Below are positions 1 to 7,536 of a stretch of DNA of 41,648 nucleotides, one piece after another. A program made the translations under genes and the position numbers. The first letter of the stretch is position 1; every line of letters starts with the position of its first letter. The notes beneath the pieces were generated by a model, which was not told the DNA's origin, ran no database searches, and worked only from the letters and a program-made list of their open reading frames with translations. Location: positions 1 through 41,648 of the forward strand of contig CACFUX010000010.1 of the NCBI GenBank assembly GCA_902569615.1, read 5' to 3'. Origin of the DNA: an uncultured Pelagibacteraceae bacterium (GTDB lineage: Bacteria > Pseudomonadota > Alphaproteobacteria > Pelagibacterales > Pelagibacteraceae).

Positions 1-310
1 TGGTACTTCTATACATTTTTTCCCAAAGGTATTCATAGTCAAATGGATCTTCTCCAATTACTAAATCTTTTAAATAACAATCTATTGCTTTTTTTGTAAC
101 TTCGGGTGCAAGAGCAGCATTTCCTAAACCTACTGTTCCATCATCTCCTATAACTTCGCATACTAACCACTCATGAAATCTAAATGATTTCATTTTGTCT
201 CCTTTTTCTTTAAGTAGATCGGTTGGATTTGTACAAAAATTTTGTGCTGGAGGAACTATTTCTCCAGTCCATTTATAAATTGTAGTTTTAATATCTTTAA
301 TTTTAGTCAT
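1..310 (-). CDS. Enolase-superfamily sugar-acid dehydratase (rhamnonate/mandelate racemase-like), N-terminal part only
   Basis: The first ~103 residues are visible; the gene runs off the left edge, so the metal-binding barrel is not seen. The N-terminus carries [30 protein letters not shown] and [17 protein letters not shown]. These are typical of the capping domain of a clade of mandelate racemase/muconate lactonizing enzyme relatives usually annotated as L-rhamnonate or related sugar-acid dehydratases, which remove water to give a 2-keto-3-deoxy acid. The ATG at 308-310 overlaps the end of the upstream PdxA-like gene by 8 bases, so the two are probably co-translated. Exact substrate cannot be told from this fragment. 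Confidence 0.72.
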   Translation of the reverse strand, partial: MTKIKDIKTTIYKWTGEIVPPAQNFCTNPTDLLKEKGDKMKSFRFHEWLVCEVIGDDGTVGLGNAALAPEVTKKAIDCYLKDLVIGEDPFDYEYLWEKMYRST

Positions 311-1304
311 GCTTAGATATATTTTGAGCCATTGTTATTGCAATTTTAAAAGATTGTAATGTAGGTTCTAAATTCGCTTGATTTTTACCAGCTATATCAA
401 AAGCAGTTCCATGAGCTGGCGTTGTGATTGGTATCGGAAGACCGCCTTGAACGGTTACTCCTCTATCAAAACCAAAAGCTTTAAGTCCTGATTGAAGTGC
501 ATCATGATACATTCCTACAATACAGTCATGATTTTTATTTTTAAAAGCTGTTATAAATGATGTGTCACAAGGTAATGGTCCATCAGCATTGATTCCTAAT
601 TTTTTTGCTTCTTCAATTGCTGGAATTATTTCATTTTTTTCTTCCGTGCCGAATTCAGCGTGAGGGTTTAGTGCCTGTACTGCAACTCTAGGTTTTTTTA
701 CGCCATTTAATATCATTGCATCATTAATTAATTTTATTGGTTTAATAATATTTTCTTTTTTTATATGAGAAGGAACCTCAGCTATTGGCATATGAGAAGT
801 AACTCTTGCTGTCCAAAAGTTATCTACAACATTAAATTCACAAAAAAATTTTTTTACATTAAGTCTCTCAGCCATTAAATGGAGCTCATCAGAAAACTTA
901 TTTCCCCCGAGTTTCATACTAGTTTTATTAAATGGGCCAAAATTTATTGCGTGTATTTTATTTTCTTTAGCAAGATCTAGAGCTAAGTTTAAAGCCTCTA
1001 AAACACTTTCTCCAGACTCTTTAGAACATTCTGCAATTTTGTAATTATGATTTTTACCTTTAGAAATATCTAAAAAATATTTTTTTCCAGTATTAAAATC
1101 AATTTGATCAAATTTTTCTACAAATTCCAAATTATGTGCTTTACCGGAAATTTTATTTCCACTCTCTAAAATATTCTTTTCACCAATTACCACTATATTT
1201 GCTTGGTTAGTTATTTCTTCAGATAATAATTTAGATATCAATTCAGGTCCGATTCCTGAAGGATCACCCAATAAGACTGCTATATTAATTTTGTTTTTAG
1301 GCAT
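303..1304 (-). CDS. PdxA-family NAD-dependent dehydrogenase (4-hydroxythreonine-4-phosphate dehydrogenase-like)
   Basis: A 333-residue protein of normal PdxA length. The N-terminal GDPSGIGPE motif (14-22) and the three metal-ligand histidines expected of the family are present: H171 in [11 protein letters not shown]215 in LNPHAEFG and H267 in [18 protein letters not shown] lies near the C-terminus. PdxA makes 3-amino-2-oxopropyl phosphate for vitamin B6. PdxA2 paralogues instead oxidise 4-phosphothreonate-type sugar acids. Because this gene overlaps a sugar-acid dehydratase and diverges from a TTT transporter, a catabolic PdxA2-like role seems more likely than B6 synthesis, but no partner kinase (DUF1537) is visible in the window. 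Confidence 0.85.
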   Translation of the reverse strand: MPKNKINIAVLLGDPSGIGPELISKLLSEEITNQANIVVIGEKNILESGNKISGKAHNLEFVEKFDQIDFNTGKKYFLDISKGKNHNYKIAECSKESGESVLEALNLALDLAKENKIHAINFGPFNKTSMKLGGNKFSDELHLMAERLNVKKFFCEFNVVDNFWTARVTSHMPIAEVPSHIKKENIIKPIKLINDAMILNGVKKPRVAVQALNPHAEFGTEEKNEIIPAIEEAKKLGINADGPLPCDTSFITAFKNKNHDCIVGMYHDALQSGLKAFGFDRGVTVQGGLPIPITTPAHGTAFDIAGKNQANLEPTLQSFKIAITMAQNISKHD

Positions 1305-1334
1305 TTTTTTACTTAAAGTTTGTAACAGATTATG

Positions 1335-1348
1335 TTTAAATATTTAAA
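1335..1348. promoter_or_regulatory. AT palindrome in the divergent promoter region of the sugar-acid locus
   Basis: The 69-base divergent spacer (1305-1373) must hold promoters for both the PdxA/dehydratase pair and the tctC operon. It contains the perfect 14-base palindrome TTTAAATATTTAAA. A TTGTAA hexamer at 1320-1325 could be a -35 box for tctC, with a -10 overlapping the palindrome. In such AT-rich DNA a palindrome of A/T only can arise by chance, so an operator function is only a possibility. Confidence 0.25.
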
Positions 1349-1373
1349 TATAAATTAACAAAAGAGGGAAATA

Positions 1374-2348
1374 ATGAAAAAAACTTTTAAAGTTTTATTA
1401 GGAGCAGCAGTATTAGTAACTGAAGTTTTCGCTCTAGCTTTACCGATTTTAACTACTTCTGTAAAAGCTGATGGGCACCCAATTCAAGCTATTACACACG
1501 CTGGTTTTGGTGGTGGTACTGACGTTACAACAAGAATGATGCTTTTAAGAACTAGAAGATATCTTAAACAAGACATGCAATTAGTAAATAAAAAAGGTGG
1601 TGGTGGTGCAGCATCTATGGACTATATGATGACATTGCCAGCAGATGGTCAACACACTTTAACTTGGACTACAGGACATGCAGTTTCTATGGCTCTTGGA
1701 AAAACTAAAGTTAAGTTAAGTGACATGCAACCTTTAGCAAGAGGAACTGATGATCCTCAATTGTTTGTGGTTAATTGTAAAAATGATATCAAAGATGCTA
1801 AGAAATTTATTAGCGCACAAAAATCAAAATCACTAAAATATGGAACAACTCACGTTGGTGGTATTGATGATGTAAGTGCAATAGCTTTTACAAAAAAAGG
1901 TAAATTAACTGATCCAACAATTGTTGCTTATAAAGGTGTAGCACCGATTAAAACAAACTTAATCAAAGGTGATATAGATGTAGGTGTTTTAAATCTAGGT
2001 GAAGCAGTTACCGAAATAGAAGATGGAACATTATGTGTTTCAGTTGTTCTAGCTAGCAAAAGAATGGACAAATTAAGCAATGTTCCAACAGCAACAGAGT
2101 TGGGTATTCCAGTTGTTCTTTCAACAGTTAGAGGTTTTGTAACAAGAAAAGGTGTACCTGCAGACAGAAAGAAACAATTAGAAGATGCTATGATTAAAGC
2201 TATGGAACATAAATACTTCCAAAGTTTTTTAACTGACATCGGACTTGATTCTACTAGTGTTGTTGGTGCTGACGAATGGGGCAAACAAATGGAAGTTATG
2301 TTAGCCGAAATGACAGCTCAACTTAAAGCTTTAGGTTACATTAAGTAA
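1374..2348 (+). CDS. Tripartite tricarboxylate transporter periplasmic binding protein (TctC family)
   Basis: A 324-residue secreted protein. Residues 1-32 form a signal peptide (basic MKKTFK, hydrophobic core, cleavage near VKADG). The mature part begins with the TctC-type PIQAITHAGFGGGTDVTTR, where GGGTD corresponds to the ligand carboxylate-binding loop, and ends with a typical C-terminal helix. A good ribosome site (GAGGG at 1364-1368) precedes the ATG. It would deliver a carboxylated substrate to the TctB/TctA membrane pair encoded just downstream. The associated dehydratase, SDR and FAH enzymes suggest a sugar acid rather than citrate. A strong terminator-like hairpin follows 41 bases after the stop and probably keeps this subunit more abundant than the membrane subunits. 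Confidence 0.9.
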   Translation: MKKTFKVLLGAAVLVTEVFALALPILTTSVKADGHPIQAITHAGFGGGTDVTTRMMLLRTRRYLKQDMQLVNKKGGGGAASMDYMMTLPADGQHTLTWTTGHAVSMALGKTKVKLSDMQPLARGTDDPQLFVVNCKNDIKDAKKFISAQKSKSLKYGTTHVGGIDDVSAIAFTKKGKLTDPTIVAYKGVAPIKTNLIKGDIDVGVLNLGEAVTEIEDGTLCVSVVLASKRMDKLSNVPTATELGIPVVLSTVRGFVTRKGVPADRKKQLEDAMIKAMEHKYFQSFLTDIGLDSTSVVGADEWGKQMEVMLAEMTAQLKALGYIK

Positions 2349-2370
2349 TTATAATTCGTACATTTTTTAA

Positions 2371-2880
2371 ATGAATAATGTACAATCAAAAAAAAGGGCA
2401 AACCAAAAAGGTTTGCCCTTTTTTGTTAGGGATGCTTTTAGAGTTTGCTTTGTAATAATTTTTATTTCAACAATTTTACTAATTTCAACTTTTTCATTTG
2501 ATATAGTTCCCCCAATTTTAAATAGAGGAATTCAACCTGTTACGTTTCCAAAAGGGTTATTAATATTAATAATATCTCTTACACTAATTGTTTATTATTT
2601 ATCTTTAAAAAATCCATGGAAAATAGAAAAAAAATTACCAAAACCTTTTTTTATAACACTATTAAATTTTGTTTTATTTGTAGTAATTTCAAAATTTTTA
2701 GATTTCTTTTTAGCAATTTCAGTTTTATCAGTATTAGTTTCTTATTATTGGGGAGAAAGAAGAATTTTATACTTAATAATGGTAAGTATAATTTTTCCAA
2801 TAATAGTATTTATTTTTTTTGAAACAATATTAGGCTTAAGATTTCCACCAGGAATAATTACAAATTTATATTATTATTAA
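2371..2880 (+). CDS. TctB-family small membrane subunit of the TTT transporter
   Basis: A 169-residue protein with four predicted membrane helices (about 24-45, 60-77, 87-104 and 106-150 as two hydrophobic stretches), matching the small TctB subunit in size and position between tctC and tctA. The only in-frame ATG is at 2371, yet codons 7-18 are occupied by a 15-bp perfect hairpin, and no Shine-Dalgarno is seen before the ATG. An alternative TTG at 2413 lies inside the hairpin. The family usually starts close to its first helix, so the ~20-residue N-terminal stretch may be an adaptation to the hairpin or the start may differ. The stop is followed after 1 base by tctA. Confidence 0.78.
   Translation: MNNVQSKKRANQKGLPFFVRDAFRVCFVIIFISTILLISTFSFDIVPPILNRGIQPVTFPKGLLILIISLTLIVYYLSLKNPWKIEKKLPKPFFITLLNFVLFVVISKFLDFFLAISVLSVLVSYYWGERRILYLIMVSIIFPIIVFIFFETILGLRFPPGIITNLYYY
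2390..2424 (+). terminator. Rho-independent terminator/attenuator between tctC and tctB, inside the tctB start region
   Basis: A perfect 15-bp inverted repeat has arms AAAAAAGGGCAAACC (2390-2404) and GGTTTGCCCTTTTTT (2410-2424), with a 5-base A loop; the right arm itself ends in a T6 tract. This is a textbook intrinsic terminator for the tctC transcript. Because it lies within the predicted first 18 codons of tctB, read-through and unfolding by the ribosome are needed to express tctB and tctA. Likely purpose: high binding-protein and low permease expression. Confidence 0.85.
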
Positions 2881-2881
2881 T

Positions 2882-4348
2882 ATGGAAAATTTATCATTAA
2901 TGATGGCACCTTTATTTAGTTCCAAATTATTGATAGTTTTACTTCTTGGAACTCTATTCGGTTTAATTCTTGGAGTATTGCCTGGTCTTGGACCTACTAC
3001 AGGAGGAGCATTAATTTTACCATTTACGATGACTCTAGATCCTTTATCTGCAATTGTTCTTTTAACTACAATATATTGTGCAGGTACTTATGGAGGAGCT
3101 ATAACTGCAGTATTAATTAATACACCAGGAACGCCAGCTGCAGCAGCAACTTGTTTAGATGGATATCCATTAGCTCAAAAAGGTGAAGCTGGTAGAGCTT
3201 TAGGCATGGCAACAGTTTCTAGTGTTGTTGGTGGTATTTTTAGTGTGATAGTATTAGTCTTTTTTGCACCATTTCTAGCAAAACTAGCTTATGAATTTGG
3301 ACAACCGGAATATTTTGCATTAGCTATATTTGGTTTAACAATGCTTGCGTCTATTGGAGACGGTAGCCCAATAAAAAATTTAATCGCAGGAGCCTTTGGA
3401 ATATTAATTTCTACTATTGGAAAAGATTTTATGACATCGATAGATAGATTTACATATGGCATAAACGAATTATCAGAAGGTATTGGTTTTATTCCTGTGG
3501 TAGTTGGTTTATTCGCTATGAGTGAGATGTTAATACAATCAACTTTATTAAATCAAATTTTTAAAAGAGTAGCACTTAAGGCAGTTAAGTTGCCTACATT
3601 GGAAGATTATAAAACAACATGGAAAACAATTTTAAGATCATCAGGTATTGGATCTTTTATTGGGGTTTTGCCAGCGGAAGGTGGAACAGTTGCTTCTTTA
3701 ATAGGATATTCTGAAGCAAAAAGATGGTCAAAAAAACCTGATGAGTTTGGCAAAGGATCAATAGAAGGAATAGCTGGAGCAGAAGCAGCTAACAATGCTG
3801 CTACCGGCGGTGCAATGGTACCAACACTCGCACTTGGAATTCCTGGAAGCGCTACTACAGCAGTAATATTAACAGGCTTAATTATTCATGGAGTAAGACC
3901 AGGTCCTGATCTTTTTAGAGAGCAACCTGAATTTCTTTATGGAATATTTGGAGCAATGCTGATTGCCAACATAATGTTTTTTATTCTAGGTTTTTTTGGA
4001 GCAAAAATTTTTGCAAGAATTACGTTAGTTCCAAATAAACTTTTATGGCCAATGATATTTGCAGTATCTGTTTGTGGAACTTATTCATTAAGCCAGTCTA
4101 TGTTAGATGTATGGATAATGTTATTATTTGGAGCAATAGGTTTTTTTATGCGGAGATATGGTTTCTCTGTTGTGCCAGTGATTATAGGTTTAATTTTAGG
4201 TGAATTAGTTGAAGGTACTTTAAGACAATCAATAGTTATTTTTGATGGAAATTGGTTATTATTTTTAACACGACCAATAGCATTAACATTTTTTATTTTA
4301 TCTTTAATTGCATTAATTTTTCCTTTATTAAAGAAAAAAAGAACATAA
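2882..4348 (+). CDS. TctA-family large membrane subunit of the TTT transporter
   Basis: A 488-residue, highly hydrophobic protein of standard TctA length with about a dozen membrane segments. Conserved TctA loops are visible: GVLPGLGPTTGGALILPF near 32-50, GAITAVLINTPGTPAAAAT near 72-90, and a second related loop in the C-terminal half (GAEAANNAATGGAMVPTLALGIPGSATTAV). The paired re-entrant loops are the hallmark of the family and form the transport path. It follows tctB after one base and its stop overlaps the next gene in TAATG, so tctB, tctA and the SDR are co-translated. Together with TctC it imports a carboxylate driven by an ion gradient. Confidence 0.92.
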   Translation: MENLSLMMAPLFSSKLLIVLLLGTLFGLILGVLPGLGPTTGGALILPFTMTLDPLSAIVLLTTIYCAGTYGGAITAVLINTPGTPAAAATCLDGYPLAQKGEAGRALGMATVSSVVGGIFSVIVLVFFAPFLAKLAYEFGQPEYFALAIFGLTMLASIGDGSPIKNLIAGAFGILISTIGKDFMTSIDRFTYGINELSEGIGFIPVVVGLFAMSEMLIQSTLLNQIFKRVALKAVKLPTLEDYKTTWKTILRSSGIGSFIGVLPAEGGTVASLIGYSEAKRWSKKPDEFGKGSIEGIAGAEAANNAATGGAMVPTLALGIPGSATTAVILTGLIIHGVRPGPDLFREQPEFLYGIFGAMLIANIMFFILGFFGAKIFARITLVPNKLLWPMIFAVSVCGTYSLSQSMLDVWIMLLFGAIGFFMRRYGFSVVPVIIGLILGELVEGTLRQSIVIFDGNWLLFLTRPIALTFFILSLIALIFPLLKKKRT

Positions 4349-5097
4349 TGATAAATTTTGATTTAAAAAATAGAGTTGCAATTGTGACAGGTGGAGCACA
4401 AGGTTTTGGTTTAGCAATTACAGAAAGATTTATAAAGTCTGGTGCCAAAGTTATTATATGGGATATTGATGAAGCTGAGGCAAAAAAAGCTATTAATACG
4501 ATTAATTCAGAAAATTGCTCAACTCAAAAAGTAGATGTAACAAATTTTAAAGATGTACAAGACAACTTACAAGAAACTGAAAAAAATTTCGGAAAGATAG
4601 ATATATTTATTAATAACGCTGGCATGACAGGAATGAATGCCAAAGTATGGGATTATCCTGTAGAGGAGTGGAAAAAAGTTATAGATTTAGATCTTAATTC
4701 AATATTTTACTGTTGTAAGGCAGTTGTTCCAATAATGATAAAAAATAACTATGGAAGAATAATTAATATCTCTTCAATTGCAGGAAAAGAAGGAAATCCA
4801 AATGCAAGCGCATATAGCACTGCTAAAGCTGCAGTAATTGGGTTAACTAAATCTTTAGGCAAAGAACTTGCGGACAAGAATATTGCAGTTAATTGTGTCA
4901 CACCTGCTGCCGCAAAAACGAGAATATTTGACCAGATGACACAAGAACATATAGACTATATGCTGTCAAAAATACCAAGAAATAGATTTGCAAAAGTTAA
5001 CGAGTTAGCTTCTTTAGTTTCTTGGCTAGCAAGTGAAGAAAATTCTTTTTCTACTGCTGCAGTTTTTGATTTAAGTGGAGGAAGAGCAACTTATTAA
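4348..5097 (+). CDS. Short-chain dehydrogenase/reductase (classical SDR)
   Basis: The open frame begins upstream at 4252, but the first 32 codons lie inside tctA. The ATG at 4348, overlapping the tctA stop as TAATG, gives a normal 249-residue SDR starting MINFDLKNRVAIVTGG. Cofactor motif TGGAQGFG is at 14-21, NNAG at 89-92, the catalytic Ser at about 142-143, and Tyr156/Lys160 in YSTAK. Acidic D39 after the second strand favours NAD. Coupled to a TTT transporter and an FAH hydrolase, it would fit 2-keto-3-deoxy-acid 4-dehydrogenase, the step between dehydratase and hydrolase in non-phosphorylative rhamnose/fucose-type pathways. That role is inference from context; the fold is secure. Confidence 0.9.
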   Translation: MINFDLKNRVAIVTGGAQGFGLAITERFIKSGAKVIIWDIDEAEAKKAINTINSENCSTQKVDVTNFKDVQDNLQETEKNFGKIDIFINNAGMTGMNAKVWDYPVEEWKKVIDLDLNSIFYCCKAVVPIMIKNNYGRIINISSIAGKEGNPNASAYSTAKAAVIGLTKSLGKELADKNIAVNCVTPAAAKTRIFDQMTQEHIDYMLSKIPRNRFAKVNELASLVSWLASEENSFSTAAVFDLSGGRATY

Positions 5098-5109
5098 TAG
5101 AGGGAATTT

Positions 5110-5955
5110 ATGAAGTTATGTAGAATAGGTGATTTGGGTGTTGAAAAACCAGCTTTAATTGATAATGAAAACAATTATAGAGATTTATCTCCGGTTATTA
5201 AAGATTTAGACTCATCAACATTAAATTTTGAAACTTTAGAAAAGTTAAAAAATATAGATTTAAAAAGTCTTCCGATTTTAGATAAAAATTCAAGAGTAGG
5301 TGCTTGTGTATTCAATCCTTCCAAGTTTATTGGTATTGGTTTGAATTTTAAAGATCATGCTTTAGAGCAAAATTTACCTATTCCTAAAGAACCAATAATT
5401 TTTTCTAAGTTTACAAATTGTATTTGTGGACCTAATGATGACATTGAAGTTCCAAAAAATTCAAATCATACAGATTGGGAAGTAGAGTTAGGATTTGTAA
5501 TTGGAAAAAAAGCTAAGTACGTGAGTGAAGAGAATGCAATTGATCATGTTTTAGGATTTTTTTTAGTAAATGATTTAAGTGAAAGAAATTTTCAAAAAAA
5601 TAAGGGTTTAACTTGGGATAAGGGAAAAGGTTTTGATACATTTGGACCAATTGGACCATATATATTAACTGCAGATGAACTTCCTGACTATCAAAATTTA
5701 AATATGTTTTTAGATGTAAATGGCAAAAGAATGCAAACAGGAAATACAGAGAAAATGATATTTAATATAAAACAACTTGTTTCATATATGAGTCATTGCA
5801 TGACATTAAACCCAGGAGATATTTGTTGTACTGGCACACCACCAGGAGTTGGAGAAAATATGAAGCCACCAATTTTCTTAAAAGGTGGAGAAGAAGTTGT
5901 TTTAGGTGTAGATAAATTAGGAACACAAAAGCATAAAGTTAAATCTTATAAGTAA
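5110..5955 (+). CDS. Fumarylacetoacetate hydrolase (FAH) family protein, likely diketo-deoxy-acid hydrolase
   Basis: A 281-residue protein with the FAH fold. GIGLNFKDHA (75-84) carries the catalytic His, the divalent metal ligands appear as E124, E126 and D155 (DWEVELGFVIGK and NDLSERNFQ), and the C-terminal TGTPPGVGENMKPP (241-254) is characteristic. The family includes fumarylpyruvate hydrolases and 2,4-diketo-3-deoxy-L-rhamnonate/fuconate hydrolases that cleave to pyruvate plus a hydroxy acid. Its place 12 bases after an SDR and close to a sugar-acid dehydratase favours the latter. A GAGGGA ribosome site precedes the ATG. It is sometimes mis-annotated as ureidoglycolate lyase. Confidence 0.88.
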   Translation: MKLCRIGDLGVEKPALIDNENNYRDLSPVIKDLDSSTLNFETLEKLKNIDLKSLPILDKNSRVGACVFNPSKFIGIGLNFKDHALEQNLPIPKEPIIFSKFTNCICGPNDDIEVPKNSNHTDWEVELGFVIGKKAKYVSEENAIDHVLGFFLVNDLSERNFQKNKGLTWDKGKGFDTFGPIGPYILTADELPDYQNLNMFLDVNGKRMQTGNTEKMIFNIKQLVSYMSHCMTLNPGDICCTGTPPGVGENMKPPIFLKGGEEVVLGVDKLGTQKHKVKSYK

Positions 5956-5968
5956 AAAATTTTTATAA

Positions 5969-6676
5969 ATGATAGAATTATTAGTTGCTCTTGGAGCTGG
6001 TTTAATAAGTTTTTTATCTCCTTGTGTACTTCCTCTTATTCCAGGCTATATCTCTTATGTTTCAGGAAATTCTTTAAATGAATTAATAGTAAGAAAAAAA
6101 GTTAACATAATACCTACTATTTTATTTACAGTAGGTTTTTCGATTGTCTTTATAATATTTGGAGCTGCATCAACTTTTTTAGGTCAATTTTTACTTCAAA
6201 ATTCATTTGAACTAAGAATTCTAGCAGGTGTAATTATTATTATTTTTTCACTCCATATTATGGGAATAATAAATTTAAAATTTTTAAATTATGAAAAAAG
6301 AATCCAAACAAATAATAATAAAAATTTTTATAGTCCTATAATTATTGGAGCTGCATTTGGTTTTGGTTGGACTCCATGCATAGGTCCAATTTTAGGATCT
6401 ATATTAGTATTAGCTGCAACTGAAGAAAGTATAAATAAAGGAGTATTGCTTTTATTTTTTTATTCTCTAGGTTTAGCGATTCCGTTTATCTTATCTGGTT
6501 TTTTAATTCAAAAATTTTTAATATTTTCTAAAAATTTTAAAAAAAATATTAATATAGTCTCAAAAATTGGTGGGTCAATTTTACTTGTGACCGGTGTCTT
6601 AATTTTAACAAATCAACTTCAAATACTAGGATTTTATATTTTAGAGTATTTACCTTTTTTACAAAAATTTGGTTAA
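5969..6676 (+). CDS. ccdA: CcdA-like thiol-disulfide electron carrier, inner membrane
   Basis: A 235-residue membrane protein with six helices, matching the CcdA/DsbD transmembrane family. The paired redox cysteines are present: C19 in FLSPCVLPLIPGY and C137 in FGWTPCIGPILG. It moves reducing equivalents from cytoplasmic thioredoxin across the membrane, usually to a periplasmic partner for cytochrome c maturation or disulfide repair. No periplasmic thioredoxin partner is encoded next to it. It starts 13 bases after the FAH gene and its stop overlaps the stop of the convergent DMT gene by 4 bases, so it may ride on the sugar-acid operon without being functionally part of it. Confidence 0.9.
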   Translation: MIELLVALGAGLISFLSPCVLPLIPGYISYVSGNSLNELIVRKKVNIIPTILFTVGFSIVFIIFGAASTFLGQFLLQNSFELRILAGVIIIIFSLHIMGIINLKFLNYEKRIQTNNNKNFYSPIIIGAAFGFGWTPCIGPILGSILVLAATEESINKGVLLLFFYSLGLAIPFILSGFLIQKFLIFSKNFKKNINIVSKIGGSILLVTGVLILTNQLQILGFYILEYLPFLQKFG

Positions 6677-7536
6677 TTATTTTTAGCTGGTTTATTGAAA
6701 ATTATTAGCATCACACCAATAATAATTATAGCTCCACCAATAAATAACTCTTTAGTTGGTTCTTCTCCTAATAGAAAAATTGCCGCTAATAGTCCTGTAG
6801 GAGGTATACCCATGGTAACTATAGGTAAAACTTTATACAAAGGATTATTTTTTAAAACATAATAAAAGCAGCCATAAGTTATGGGCTGCATAATAAATCC
6901 TAAATATAATGCAATCATCCAAGTTTCAAAACTCGCATTTCTAAAATAATTAATTGTATTTCCATCAAAAATAGATGACAGACCTATTAAAATTGGACCA
7001 GAAAATAATCCTAGCCATGCAACTAATGCCAGGGGATTTATTTCTTTACTGAGTGGTTTTACCAAAACTTGTCCTAAAGCCCAAACACCTGATCCTATAA
7101 TTACTAAAGTTACACCAAAAAATTTTCCATCTAAATTAGGTGAACCTGTTAAAATATAAACACCAACAAATGCTATACTTATTCCTATCAGAGCTCTTAT
7201 CGTTGGTTTTTCTTTAAGTAAAAAATAAGCAAAAACAACTCCAAAAGGAACTTCAGTTTGAACTAGTAATACGGCTGCCGATGCATCTATTAAACTTAAA
7301 CCAGTGTAGGTAATACTATACTGCAAGGTATTTGCTATTAAAGATACAATAAATATTTTTTTTAGAAAACCTTTCGGTATAGGAAACCACCAAACTAACA
7401 TTGATGCTACAAAAGTAAATCGTAGACCCATTAATAAAAATGGAGGAAGTTCCACCATTGCTGGTTTTGCTATTACAAAACCAAAACCTAAAAAAATTGG
7501 AACTAACGCAGCGATTAGTGAGTCTCGAAGCGTCAA
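6673..7536 (-). CDS. EamA/DMT-family transporter
   Basis: A 287-residue protein with ten predicted membrane helices arranged as two EamA repeats (about 1-135 and 145-280). The first repeat has the typical LIDASAAVLLVQTEVPFGVV stretch before a KEKP turn; the second has a similar LGEEPTKELF before the last helix. Such proteins export or exchange amino acids and other small metabolites; substrate cannot be assigned. Its start overlaps the end of the dioxygenase gene by 4 bases (ATGA type), so the two form one reverse-strand unit. The stop overlaps the convergent ccdA. Confidence 0.88.
   Translation of the reverse strand: MTLRDSLIAALVPIFLGFGFVIAKPAMVELPPFLLMGLRFTFVASMLVWWFPIPKGFLKKIFIVSLIANTLQYSITYTGLSLIDASAAVLLVQTEVPFGVVFAYFLLKEKPTIRALIGISIAFVGVYILTGSPNLDGKFFGVTLVIIGSGVWALGQVLVKPLSKEINPLALVAWLGLFSGPILIGLSSIFDGNTINYFRNASFETWMIALYLGFIMQPITYGCFYYVLKNNPLYKVLPIVTMGIPPTGLLAAIFLLGEEPTKELFIGGAIIIIGVMLIIFNKPAKNN

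Noticed and set aside
1928..2284. 118-codon frame on the minus strand
   Set aside because: Antisense to the tctC coding region; composition is that of a shadow frame.
4252..4347. N-terminal extension of the SDR frame inside tctA
   Set aside because: These 32 codons overlap tctA in another frame and do not fit SDR N-termini; ATG 4348 with TAATG coupling gives a standard SDR.
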